Shown piece after piece: positions 14,275-22,009 of a stretch of DNA of 32,810 nucleotides; the stretch's first letter is position 1, and each line of letters opens with the position of its first letter. The DNA is taken from the NCBI GenBank assembly GCA_022394775.1, contig JAGFCB010000107.1, positions 1-32,810 of the forward strand, read 5' to 3'. A program made the translations under genes and the position numbers. Source of the stretch: Candidatus Poribacteria bacterium (GTDB taxonomy: Bacteria; Poribacteria; WGA-4E; WGA-3G). The notes under the pieces are model-generated. The model was not told the DNA's origin. It ran no database searches and worked only from the letters and a program-made list of their open reading frames with translations.

Positions 14275-14393
14275 AGGACTTACGCAAATTTGACTGTAGT
14301 CCCTTCTGTTCGCTGAGATTTTTCGGAAAACACAGGGGTATAGTGCCACAGGCTAACAGCCTATGCTACAAAAGAACAGCATGCGCAAGTCCT
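14275..14393. repeat. Miniature inverted-repeat element, family B copy 4, with 7-bp target duplication
   Basis: AGGACTTACGCA at 14275 and ATGCGCAAGTCCT ending at 14393 form the terminal repeats. The element is flanked on both sides by ATTCATC (14268-14274 and 14394-14400), an exact 7-bp direct repeat that looks like a target-site duplication. The core contains a GGCTAACAGCCTATGCTAC segment, unlike the cores of copies 1-3 and 5. Confidence 0.85.
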
Positions 14394-14564
14394 ATTCATC
14401 ACAAATCGTATAAACATGCGTCCAATACTATCTTATATAGACCCGTTTTTTAACCCCTTTGCGTACAAAAAATGCAGTCTGTTATCGTATACACATTCGT
14501 GGATGCACTTTGCACGAGGTTTTTGGGAAAATGAAAAAATGTCATAAATCGCGGAGAGAAAAAA

Positions 14565-14593
14565 TTGACAAAAAAGATTGAACGCTTTACAAT
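14565..14593 (+). promoter_or_regulatory. Consensus sigma-70 promoter for the epimerase operon
   Basis: A perfect TTGACA (14565-14570), a 17-nt spacer and TACAAT (14588-14593). Transcription would start near 14600, about 22 nt before the ATG at 14622. The box overlaps an upstream TTG that would otherwise extend the reading frame, which argues for the downstream ATG. Confidence 0.8.
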
Positions 14594-14621
14594 ACATGAA
14601 AAAACAGAGGTAGGACAGAGA

Positions 14622-15431
14622 ATGAAAATTGCAATATGCAACGAGATGTTTGAAGATTGGAAAATCGAAGATGTATTCGCTTATGCCGCTGAACTCGGTT
14701 ATGAGGCGGTTGAGATCGCACCCTTTACCTTGGCAGATTCAGTATTAGACATCAGCCAGACGGAGCGGGCGCGTATCCGTAAAGCGGCGGAAGCTGCGAA
14801 GATAGAGATTGCGGGGCTGCACTGGCTGCTCGTCTCGCCACCCGGGTTGTACGTTAATCATCCGGATGCCGAGATCCGTGAGGAGACACGCGATTATTTT
14901 CTTGCACTGGTAAACTTATGCGCGGATTTGGGTGGCGAGGTGATGGTCATCGGTTCACCCCAACAACGGAACGTGATGGATCCGCTCAGTTTCGATGAGG
15001 CGTGGGAATACGCAAGGGCAACTTTCTCAGAAAGTGCCGCACTGGCAGGCGAGAGAGATGTCATGCTGTGTATGGAACCGCTATCCAGCGATCAGACGAA
15101 CTTCATCACGCACCCTGATACAGCCGTTGAGATGGTGAATGCCGTTAATCACCCGAATTTTCAGATGATTCTGGATGTGTGTAGTACCGCGAAAGAAGGG
15201 ATAGATATGCCGACGCAGCTCCGTAAACACGCGCCACACGTTGCACATTTTCACTCCAATGACGACAACGGCTACCTCCCCGGCTCTGGTAATGTAGATT
15301 ATCCTCCGATTATTGAGGCACTGAAAGAGATTGACTACAAGGGGTATGTCTCGACAGAGGTATTCGATTTCAAACCGGATCCGCAGACGATTGCGAAACA
15401 GAGTATCGAATTTGTGAAGTCGCTATTGTAG
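14622..15431 (+). CDS. Sugar phosphate isomerase/epimerase (xylose isomerase-like TIM barrel)
   Basis: 269 residues, normal for the AP-endonuclease-2/xylose-isomerase-like TIM barrel family that includes hydroxypyruvate isomerase and D-tagatose/D-psicose 3-epimerase. The start MKIAICNEMFEDWKIEDVFA is strand and helix 1. Likely metal ligands and catalytic acids are E152 (LCMEPLSSDQTN), D185 (MILDVCS), H211 (HFHSNDDNG) and E246 (GYVSTEVFDF). It would interconvert keto or aldo sugars in the cytosol; the exact sugar cannot be read. The ATG at 14622 was chosen because the longer frame (from 14565) starts inside the promoter. The next gene begins 10 nt downstream, so the two form an operon. Confidence 0.87.
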   Translation: MKIAICNEMFEDWKIEDVFAYAAELGYEAVEIAPFTLADSVLDISQTERARIRKAAEAAKIEIAGLHWLLVSPPGLYVNHPDAEIREETRDYFLALVNLCADLGGEVMVIGSPQQRNVMDPLSFDEAWEYARATFSESAALAGERDVMLCMEPLSSDQTNFITHPDTAVEMVNAVNHPNFQMILDVCSTAKEGIDMPTQLRKHAPHVAHFHSNDDNGYLPGSGNVDYPPIIEALKEIDYKGYVSTEVFDFKPDPQTIAKQSIEFVKSLL

Positions 15432-15441
15432 GAGAGAATCA

Positions 15442-17001
15442 ATGGAAACCACTATCCACGAGTGCTATACTGAATATACGACACTTAGAAAAGAGATGGG
15501 ACGTTGGCTGAAACAGAGCATGCTGCTCGATCCGCCAGGTCCGAACGATGGTGGCGAAGATGAAGCGAACTATGCGCTCGCGTGGTTCCCACATTATCTC
15601 ATCACTGGCGATGCGACTGTCTTGGAACATTTCGATGTGCTGAAGGCAGCACTCCACGGTTGGGTAAAGCGTGATTGTCTCCACGGCTATGAACCGAAGG
15701 CGGAGGCACATCACGGACCGGAACCGTTTCTGCTTTTTTTGCCGCGTTATATCGGGCTGGTACCTGAGGATACGGAAGCCGTTAACCTGTTGACCGATGC
15801 CGCAGAACATATCGGGAATTGGGTGCCAGAGATCCCACCGTGGTATGATTATGATCGGGACGTGTTTATCGGTTATAATATCGGTAGCCGAGACGTGGCG
15901 AACGACGAAAAAAATGCTTATGAGATGGCGGAACATTTCCGATTTATCCATATCGCAATTGCAGCGTCCCGTGTGACGGGTGAAGAACGCTATCTAACAT
16001 GGGCATTGCGGTATGGCAGCAAGCGTGCGGAACGGCTCATCGCAGCACCTGACCCGATGCCGTTGATCTGGACGCTTGACGGGGAAGGGCTTGATGAAGC
16101 CGCGGTCGACGCGAAAAATTTACATCGGCTTGTTGCAAGCACGCACCACATTCCGGGAGACCCACTTGCGGGCATTGAAGTGCTGTTGGCTTCTGGTGCC
16201 ATCTATGCGTTAGGCGATCTCTATCTGCTCTCCGGAGAAGAGATATTCAAAACGGCAGCAAAGCGGATTGTAGAGCCGCTCGTGGCATCGTTGAGCGATC
16301 CGTTTAATGACCCCGCGGCGGCTGCGTTGAGTTACTACCGTTGGACATTCGAGGATACCGGATTTGACGCTGCGATCCACGCAGCGTTAGCGGATTTACC
16401 TGAGAAACCACCAGAACTGCTGGCACTGATCTTTCCACAAGAGACACGTCGCCGGGAACCGGGTGTCGGGAAACGTTCGGATATGGCGTATTGGGGAGAA
16501 TGGTCGGACGACGGATCCGTGAAACCGATTCAGGAACCGTCAACGGCTATGTTGACCCTTGCGTATCAGGTAACGGGCGAGACTGTCTATGCGATGCGTG
16601 CGTTGCGAAGTGCTGCGACGCGTTTGGGTATGGCGCGGCGTGTGTTGCGCGGTGGACGCGAACATGCCGATATGGGCGGCGCGGTCTGTTCAGTCGCAGC
16701 GGGACACGGACGGAATTGGGGGCAAGGCGCGGTTACGGCGTGCTATGGTCCGCTACTTCTCGGCACACGTGAAGTTCAGAGCGAAGTCACACAACTTTTG
16801 GAAGTTCAACAGAATCATCCACAGACGCTGCTCTCTTTAGTGAGACCGCTTATTAATGAAGAAAAGCGCGCAGAGGTCATCTTCTACAACGGCGGCGATG
16901 CACCGCTTACATTTTCATGGCGATTGCAAACCGATGCAGAGGGTGTGTGGCACACAACAACACTCGGTACAGGCGAATTAACGATCCAACCCGATGGTTA
17001 A
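15442..17001 (+). CDS. Uncharacterised 519-residue protein, alpha-helical-barrel-like
   Basis: I do not recognise a named family. The protein is cytosolic (no signal peptide) and mostly helical with regular repeats such as ALAWFPHYLITGDATVLEHF, LAYQVTGETVYAMRALRSAA and LGDLYLLSGEEIFKTAAKR. This pattern is reminiscent of (alpha/alpha)6 barrels of glycan-active enzymes. Charged and aromatic clusters that could line a sugar site include AEAHHGPEPFLLFLP and WYDYDRDVFIGYNIGSRD. The C-terminal 70 residues look beta-rich (AEVIFYNGGDAPLTFSWRLQ). AGGAGAG precedes the ATG. It starts 10 nt after the epimerase stop, so a role in the same sugar pathway is an inference from position. A hairpin follows the stop (17030-17054). 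Confidence 0.8.
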   Translation: METTIHECYTEYTTLRKEMGRWLKQSMLLDPPGPNDGGEDEANYALAWFPHYLITGDATVLEHFDVLKAALHGWVKRDCLHGYEPKAEAHHGPEPFLLFLPRYIGLVPEDTEAVNLLTDAAEHIGNWVPEIPPWYDYDRDVFIGYNIGSRDVANDEKNAYEMAEHFRFIHIAIAASRVTGEERYLTWALRYGSKRAERLIAAPDPMPLIWTLDGEGLDEAAVDAKNLHRLVASTHHIPGDPLAGIEVLLASGAIYALGDLYLLSGEEIFKTAAKRIVEPLVASLSDPFNDPAAAALSYYRWTFEDTGFDAAIHAALADLPEKPPELLALIFPQETRRREPGVGKRSDMAYWGEWSDDGSVKPIQEPSTAMLTLAYQVTGETVYAMRALRSAATRLGMARRVLRGGREHADMGGAVCSVAAGHGRNWGQGAVTACYGPLLLGTREVQSEVTQLLEVQQNHPQTLLSLVRPLINEEKRAEVIFYNGGDAPLTFSWRLQTDAEGVWHTTTLGTGELTIQPDG

Positions 17002-17029
17002 ATATAGCCATCTGAGAGGCAGCAAGAAG

Positions 17030-17054
17030 CCCACGATTTTATTTCTATCGTGGG
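17030..17054 (+). other. Intercistronic hairpin
   Basis: CCCACGAT (17030-17037) and ATCGTGGG (17047-17054) form an 8-bp perfect stem with a 9-nt loop. There is no U-tract, so it is more likely an mRNA-stabilising or processing hairpin than an intrinsic terminator. It sits between the unknown gene and the secreted protein gene. Confidence 0.6.
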
Positions 17055-17081
17055 AATATCACAGCATTAAAGGAGATAGAA

Positions 17082-17834
17082 ATGTTAAGTATAAAAGATT
17101 TTTCGCTCACCCGAATTGTTATTTCTATTTCAATATTGATTCTCGTATCGGGTTCCGTTAGCTTTAGTGGCGAAATCCTCGATGACTTTGAAGATGGCGA
17201 TACAGTCGGATGGGAACGCTCCCCTCAGAATCAAGATAGCGAGGCTTTCTGGGGTATAAAGGAAGGAGAAACTTTCGTCACCTTTGACCCAGAGGGACTT
17301 GCGTGGAACGTGGCAATCTCTCAGTTCAATTTTACCGGCGAAGGGTTAAACGTTGGTGATCCAAGCAAATGGACAGACTATGATGTAGAGGTTGATTTAC
17401 GGCACACAGCAGTCGCCAACTTTCCGGGCGGCATCCGGGGGCGCGTCAATCTTGAGACAGGTTCGCATTATGTTGTCTGGCTATATCCGGGTTCATCAAA
17501 GATGAATCTATTCAGTAATCCAGGCTGGGACATTAATACCGGACTCGTAAACCACGGTGAAGCCGCTTATAAACCAGAAGTGGATAAATGGCACAAGGTC
17601 AAATTGAGTTTTCAGGGGACGACTATCAAGGTTTTCTATGACGGTAAAGAGATGATTGACGTAAAGAATAACCTGTACAAAAGTGGAACCGTAGCACTCG
17701 GTAATCAGGACAAAGTTGTGCATTATGATAACGTCCGCATCACAGGTCCGGGGATCCCAGACTTAAATGCGAGTCCTGTTAAACCAGAAGATAAACTGAC
17801 GACAACTTGGGGACAGATAAAATCGTCGCATTAG
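17082..17834 (+). CDS. Secreted concanavalin/LamG-like (DUF1080-type) domain protein
   Basis: 250 residues. A signal peptide (IVISISILILVSGSVSFSG, cleavage near residue 30) precedes a jelly-roll-like domain: EILDDFEDGDTVGWERS, WTDYDVEVDLRHT, GIRGRVNLETGSHYVVWLYPG, KPEVDKWHKVKLSFQGTTIKVFYDGKEM, and HYDNVRITGPGIPDL. This order of strands is typical of the 3-keto-disaccharide hydrolase/LamG superfamily, many of which bind or cleave extracellular glycans; no catalytic residue can be assigned. AAAGGAG lies 7 nt before the ATG. It follows the epimerase and the unknown gene on the same strand with an 80-bp gap holding a hairpin, so it may belong to that operon. After the stop, GATTGTTC and GAACAATC arms (about 17837-17877) could form a 3' hairpin. 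Confidence 0.8.
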   Translation: MLSIKDFSLTRIVISISILILVSGSVSFSGEILDDFEDGDTVGWERSPQNQDSEAFWGIKEGETFVTFDPEGLAWNVAISQFNFTGEGLNVGDPSKWTDYDVEVDLRHTAVANFPGGIRGRVNLETGSHYVVWLYPGSSKMNLFSNPGWDINTGLVNHGEAAYKPEVDKWHKVKLSFQGTTIKVFYDGKEMIDVKNNLYKSGTVALGNQDKVVHYDNVRITGPGIPDLNASPVKPEDKLTTTWGQIKSSH

Positions 17835-17915
17835 AGATTGTTCGTGCCGAATCTTCATTGAAAGGCTCGTGAACAATCACTGCGAACATGAAATCTATCT
17901 TGGTATCTTATAGTT

Positions 17916-18069
17916 AACGCAAGTTGCCACCTTTTATGCACATAGCACTCCGCTGGAGTGCGAGCGCGCAAATACGCCATTTTCTATAGATATATCACCC
18001 CTCTGGGGTGGGGAAAAAGACGAAAACCCCTTCGGAAGTGCGTAAAATCTGTTAGTAGCAACTTGGGTT
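17916..18069 (+). repeat. Miniature inverted-repeat element, family A copy 2 (154 bp)
   Basis: Terminal repeats AACGCAAGTTGCCAC (17916-17930) and GTAGCAACTTGGGTT (18055-18069). The inner palindromes are GCACTCCGCTGGAGTGC and CACCCCTCTGGGGTG. The element is flanked by ATAGTT at 17910-17915 and again at 18070-18075, an apparent 6-bp target duplication. It lies between convergent genes. The rest of the 17835-18186 gap holds a CCCCCC-TTATCA-GGGGG palindrome (18116-18132) that may end the 18187 gene's transcript. Confidence 0.85.
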
Positions 18070-18186
18070 ATAGTTAGTAAAATCCAAAAATAAATGAACA
18101 CTTTTACGAAGATAACCCCCCTTATCAGGGGGATAAGAAGGGAATCGCTTCGACTTGATGTGTTTCAATAATTATGGGCTGTACTA

Positions 18187-18993
18187 TTAATTTCCTAAAT
18201 TCTGTGAAACCAGGACTAAATCGAGAATATTCACAATTCCGTCGCTGTTCACATCAGCCTCTGGATTTATCTTTCCAAAGTGAGACGCAACGAAGGTGAG
18301 GTCCAAGATATTGACGACCCCATCGGCATTTACGTCATAAGGTTTCTCGGACGTTAGCAGGTTGTAACTGACTAATTCAAAGACGATATCCTGACCTGTT
18401 TCAAATTTAACGGGACCGATATCCGGTGCGAGCCACTGATAGGAGGTAGAGCGGCTGGATCCAAACGCAGCGGTGGTTTTCGTAAGTATCTTAATTTTCA
18501 GACAATCCTCAAACGTGCCAACCGGTGTAACCACATCTTCTACGGCGACGACTTCGTTTGTACTTGAGACTGTAACCATGCCTACCAGCGATACCTCTGT
18601 CTCGCCAAGCGTCTCCCATACTTCTCCAACTTGAAGTGTCGGTGGAAAAAAGACAGCAGGTGGTGAGAATTCGATACGCGATACACCGAACACATCACCG
18701 AGTTCTGCGACAACTTTATGAAGTTTCAGCCCTTCCTCATCAATCTCAACAAGGAGTGTGTTTGTATTAGCCGAACTTGTCCCTAACACCTCTGTTACAA
18801 GTTTAAGGGTGCGAAACGCTTCACCGTTGTGCTCTTCGTCGGGTGTCTCAAGCGTGTAAGTGATACGTTCAGCACCGTCTGTGCTTTCCAAGACCCAAGT
18901 ATTCCCAATATCTGTAGGGTAGTAGTTCTGTGCGGATGTTGTGCTAACAAAAGCACAGAGTATCGCTGTGAGTAATACGGTGTTTTTAATCAC
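18187..18993 (-). CDS. Secreted protein: NYYP/WLAPD domain plus dockerin-like EF-hand pair
   Basis: 268 residues from a GTG at 18993 with GGGG upstream. A signal peptide ends at TTSAQ. About 190 residues follow of a domain shared with the 19115 and 22010 genes: it starts NYYPTDIGNTWVLESTDGAE, has a VVTPVGTFEDCLKIKI centre, and ends SYQWLAPDIGPVKFE. I cannot assign it to a named family. The C-terminus has two calcium-loop repeats, DVNADGVVNILDLTFVASHF and DVNSDGIVNILDLVLVSQNL, matching type I dockerin repeats (D-x-N-x-D-G...D spacing). Dockerins normally bind cohesins; no cohesin is in the window. The protein is exported; its role is unknown. The preceding gene's terminator separates the two. 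Confidence 0.85.
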   Translation of the reverse strand: MIKNTVLLTAILCAFVSTTSAQNYYPTDIGNTWVLESTDGAERITYTLETPDEEHNGEAFRTLKLVTEVLGTSSANTNTLLVEIDEEGLKLHKVVAELGDVFGVSRIEFSPPAVFFPPTLQVGEVWETLGETEVSLVGMVTVSSTNEVVAVEDVVTPVGTFEDCLKIKILTKTTAAFGSSRSTSYQWLAPDIGPVKFETGQDIVFELVSYNLLTSEKPYDVNADGVVNILDLTFVASHFGKINPEADVNSDGIVNILDLVLVSQNLGN

Positions 18994-19051
18994 TTGAATC
19001 CCCTTTTCTTTTTACGTGAGGCGCGGTTGTAAAAGACACCTACGGTGTGCT

Positions 19052-19083
19052 AAAAAAACGCCCTGATGATGACATCAAGGCGT
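19052..19083 (-). terminator. Intrinsic terminator of the 19115-21457 gene
   Basis: On the minus strand, GCC-TTGATG and CATCA-GGGC arms form a GC-rich stem directly followed by GTTTTTTTA. It is located about 30 nt after the stop codon of the 19115 gene. Confidence 0.85.
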
Positions 19084-19114
19084 TTCATTAAAGCGCGCCA
19101 AATATGCGTGTCTC

Positions 19115-21457
19115 CTACTTGAGGATAACCATCCGTCGGGTTGCAGCGAAGTCTGCGGTCTGGAGCGTATAGAAATAGACACCACTCGCAACATGCTCAC
19201 CCACCGAGTTCTTGCCATCCCAATACGCCGCAGTTGAAGGGGTCATGTAGGAACCCGTCGGTTTCAGCCCTAAATCCAGCGTACGCACCAGATGCCCTGC
19301 CACATTATGAATATGGATCGACACTTCAGCGGATGTGCTCAACTGATACGGAATCCATGTTTCTGGGTTGAACGGGTTCGGGTAGTTCTGCGCCAAAATG
19401 GTATCCTTCGGTCGCACATCACCAACATTCAGTTGCAGATTCAGGAAGGCGTTACGAATGTCAGCGGTTGAAACGGTGCGCTGGAAGGGACCGGAGACGA
19501 TATTCCCGCGTTCGTCGTAAAGTGCGATTTCGAGTTTATCGCCGGCTGCAACGACGCTCTTATGGTTGATGAGGTCAGCCCAAACAGCAGAAGAACGTTC
19601 CACACCACTCGTGACATTTTCTGTGGCAATAACACCGGTCCGGAGGTTTTCGGCAACGAGAATGTAAGACGTATCCGTTTCCATCCCTTGGATAGCACTC
19701 GTGACAACAAATGCCCACGTATTTTTCGCTGTAGAAAGTACAGGCGCAGCGGGTGCGTCATCAGCAGCTTTAGGTTGGTTATCCCACGCCGTACCGGTGA
19801 ACGTTACTGTCCCGGCAGTTGGCGTATTAACGATATAACCTTTGCCGCCATCAATGCTAAATCCAGTCCCCTCATCAACCGTAGTATAAGCAATAAAATT
19901 CTGAGTTGACACATCTAATCGGATAACAAGGGTTGCCTCTAACATTTCTGCTAACGATTTCGCAGTGTAGGGCTCTTCCGGCATCAACGGGACAGAAATC
20001 ATATTCAAACCGGGTTCCAGCGTGAGATCAAAGCCGAAGGTCTTGGTTACCACAGGTTCTTCGACAACGGGTGTTGTCGGATCTTCTTCAGTAATTGGTG
20101 CCTCAACTAAGTTGTAACTTTGCAGTTCATATACAATATCTTGATTATTCTGATATTTAACCGGACCGATATCCGGTGCCAGCCATTGATAAGAAGTTTC
20201 ACGTATAACGATAAGCGCGCTAACGCTTTTCGCCTTGATCTCAAGCTTCACACAATCTTCAAATGTGCCAGCCGGGGTTTCGACATCCTCAAATGCGACA
20301 ACTGTTATAGTACTGGTACTCGTTACTGGACCCGCTATTTCTAATTCAGTGTTTGTTACAATTTCCCATGTATGTCCTATTGGTAATAGGGCTGGGAAAA
20401 AAGTAACAGGCGGATCAAAAGTCGCCTCTGCGATGCCGTATGCGCCTTCGTCTGTGACACTTCGATGCAGTACAAGTCCCCCATCACGCGCAGATACAAA
20501 GTAGTTGTCAATGTCAACCTCGCTTGCCCCGAGGGTTTCAGTAGATATTTTCAGTGTGATAAGTTCTTCGCCATCAAGGTCTGCGGGACCCTCAAGTGTA
20601 TAGGTCCGCTGCTCAGTCCCGTCGGTACTCTGGAAAACCCAGGTGTTCCCAATCTCCGAGGGATAATAATTGGGTACTATACCCACACCACCATCACCGC
20701 TTGGTTCCTCAACCGTTGGTTCCGCGGGTGTTTCAATCTCGGTTTCCTCCTCAGCAGGCGGCATCTCCTCAGCGACAGGTTCAACTTCAGGGGCAGGTTC
20801 AACTAAGGTGTAACTTTCCAAATCAAAAACAATTCCGTTTGTATCCTGGAATTTGACGGGTCCCGCATCAGGTGCAAGCCATAGGATCTCATTCTCACGC
20901 AGAACTGTAAGTGCCGTGACGGCTTTTCGATTAATCTCCACCTTAACACAGTCTTTGAATACGCCGATCGGGGTTTCAACGTCCTCAATTGCAACAACCT
21001 CTAAAGTGCTGGTAGTGGTCGCTGCTCCCACCAGTTTTAGTACTGTTTCCGTCACAACCACCCACGTCTGTCCTATAGGTAGCGCGGCGGGGAAATTAGT
21101 AGCTGGTGGATCATAAGTCGCCTCGGCGATGCCAAATGCCCCTCGGTCAAAGGCAACTTGATGTAGTAACTGATTACCATCTTCATCAATACTTACCCAG
21201 GACTTGTCAAACGCGACTGTGTCTGTTCCGACTGTCTCCTTGATGATATTCAGGAGGATAAGTTCCTGACCGTTAACAGTTTCGGGGCCCTCAAGGGCAT
21301 AAGTGCGTCGCTCTGCCCCGTCGGTACTCAAGAGAACCCACATATTACCGACCTCTGATGGATAATAATTTTGTGCCATTGCTGGAAGTGCGAAACTACA
21401 GACAATGCTTAATACCAAGATCGGTTTCAGCCAAGATGTAAATTTGGGAATTTTCAT
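19115..21457 (-). CDS. Secreted protein: two NYYP/WLAPD domains and FlgD-like C-terminal sorting domain
   Basis: 780 residues. A signal peptide ends at ALPAMAQ. Two copies of the unassigned NYYP...WLAPD domain follow (about 29-213 and 263-445), separated by a Pro/Glu linker (about 214-262, EPVAEEMPPAEEETEIETP). Then comes a GLNMISVPLMPEEPYTAKSL...GKGYIVNTPTAGTV module (about 470-560) and a strand-rich region. The last 90 residues are of the FlgD-Ig/T9SS-type-A family: AQNYPNPFNPETWIPYQLS, then DGKNSVGEHVASGVYFYTLQ. Such ends direct surface attachment or secretion in Bacteroidetes and are common in related uncultured phyla; which machinery acts here is not shown. AGGAG lies 10 nt before the ATG. 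It has its own terminator. Confidence 0.85.
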   Translation of the reverse strand: MKIPKFTSWLKPILVLSIVCSFALPAMAQNYYPSEVGNMWVLLSTDGAERRTYALEGPETVNGQELILLNIIKETVGTDTVAFDKSWVSIDEDGNQLLHQVAFDRGAFGIAEATYDPPATNFPAALPIGQTWVVVTETVLKLVGAATTTSTLEVVAIEDVETPIGVFKDCVKVEINRKAVTALTVLRENEILWLAPDAGPVKFQDTNGIVFDLESYTLVEPAPEVEPVAEEMPPAEEETEIETPAEPTVEEPSGDGGVGIVPNYYPSEIGNTWVFQSTDGTEQRTYTLEGPADLDGEELITLKISTETLGASEVDIDNYFVSARDGGLVLHRSVTDEGAYGIAEATFDPPVTFFPALLPIGHTWEIVTNTELEIAGPVTSTSTITVVAFEDVETPAGTFEDCVKLEIKAKSVSALIVIRETSYQWLAPDIGPVKYQNNQDIVYELQSYNLVEAPITEEDPTTPVVEEPVVTKTFGFDLTLEPGLNMISVPLMPEEPYTAKSLAEMLEATLVIRLDVSTQNFIAYTTVDEGTGFSIDGGKGYIVNTPTAGTVTFTGTAWDNQPKAADDAPAAPVLSTAKNTWAFVVTSAIQGMETDTSYILVAENLRTGVIATENVTSGVERSSAVWADLINHKSVVAAGDKLEIALYDERGNIVSGPFQRTVSTADIRNAFLNLQLNVGDVRPKDTILAQNYPNPFNPETWIPYQLSTSAEVSIHIHNVAGHLVRTLDLGLKPTGSYMTPSTAAYWDGKNSVGEHVASGVYFYTLQTADFAATRRMVILK

Positions 21458-21519
21458 AATAATTTAGAACTCCTTTTTCAAAAAACATGAAATTGAACGA
21501 TGTTTATAGAAAGCTATCT

Positions 21520-21717
21520 CTACGGGATTTTCGCTGGAGGCACAGCAAGCATGAGCGGCTGATTGTGGCGCGGTAACGCGGTATCAGAAGGTTCATGGTG
21601 TCCTTCTGGCGAGATCTCCTCCTGTTCGGATACATACCGGTACCCAAACCACATTCCGACTGCCATCGCCAGAATAGCAATGACAATCACGACTAATACC
21701 ACTTTCAAGTTTACCAT
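21520..21717 (-). CDS. Small membrane-anchored protein of unknown function
   Basis: 65 residues with one N-terminal transmembrane helix (VVLVVIVIAILAMAVGMWFGYRY, about 6-28) and a short polar tail with HHEPSDTALPRHNQPLM. It lies 62 bp upstream of the secreted-protein gene on the same strand and could be co-transcribed. The ribosome-binding site is weak (GGAAT). A family B miniature element lies 61 bp upstream. No family is recognised, and a chance open frame remains possible. Confidence 0.5.
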   Translation of the reverse strand: MVNLKVVLVVIVIAILAMAVGMWFGYRYVSEQEEISPEGHHEPSDTALPRHNQPLMLAVPPAKIP

Positions 21718-21778
21718 ATTGACTTATTCCAAATTCCGTGTGATAACGACTCAATTTTACTACATTATCAATAAAAAT

Positions 21779-21901
21779 AGGATTTACGCATTTTTCCATA
21801 ATAACGGACATCCGATGCACTCTGCGGGGTTTCAAAACCCCCTTACCTATCACCGCAGGCGGGGTTTGAAACCCCGCCTGCAAGGAGGCTGCGTAAGTCC
21901 T
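21779..21901. repeat. Miniature inverted-repeat element, family B copy 5
   Basis: AGGATTTACGCA at 21779 and TGCGTAAGTCCT ending at 21901. The core has the same 27-bp palindrome as copy 2 (21855-21881, GCAGGCGGGGTTT arms) plus a related CGGGGTTTCAAAACCCC segment. The flanks are A-rich and any duplication is not decisive. Confidence 0.8.
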
Positions 21902-21962
21902 AAAAAAATATAACACCTAAATTGAATTCAAGGTTACAGATAATTTGTGGTAGTTCCTATTG

Positions 21963-21987
21963 AAAAAACGCCAAAGCGGATTTGGCG
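21963..21987 (-). terminator. Intrinsic terminator of the 22010-22957 gene
   Basis: On the minus strand, CGCCAAA-TCCGC-TTTGGCG is followed by TTTTTT, 23 bp after the stop codon. It has a perfect 7-bp stem. Confidence 0.88.
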
Positions 21988-22009
21988 CGTAAAACTAAAC
22001 AACATAAGG

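Noticed and set aside
15439..15951. 170-codon minus-strand open frame
   Set aside because: Antisense shadow of the 519-residue protein, which has a good ribosome-binding site and operon context.
17030..17054. Intrinsic terminator after the 519-residue gene
   Set aside because: The stem is good but no U-tract follows, so it is listed only as a hairpin.
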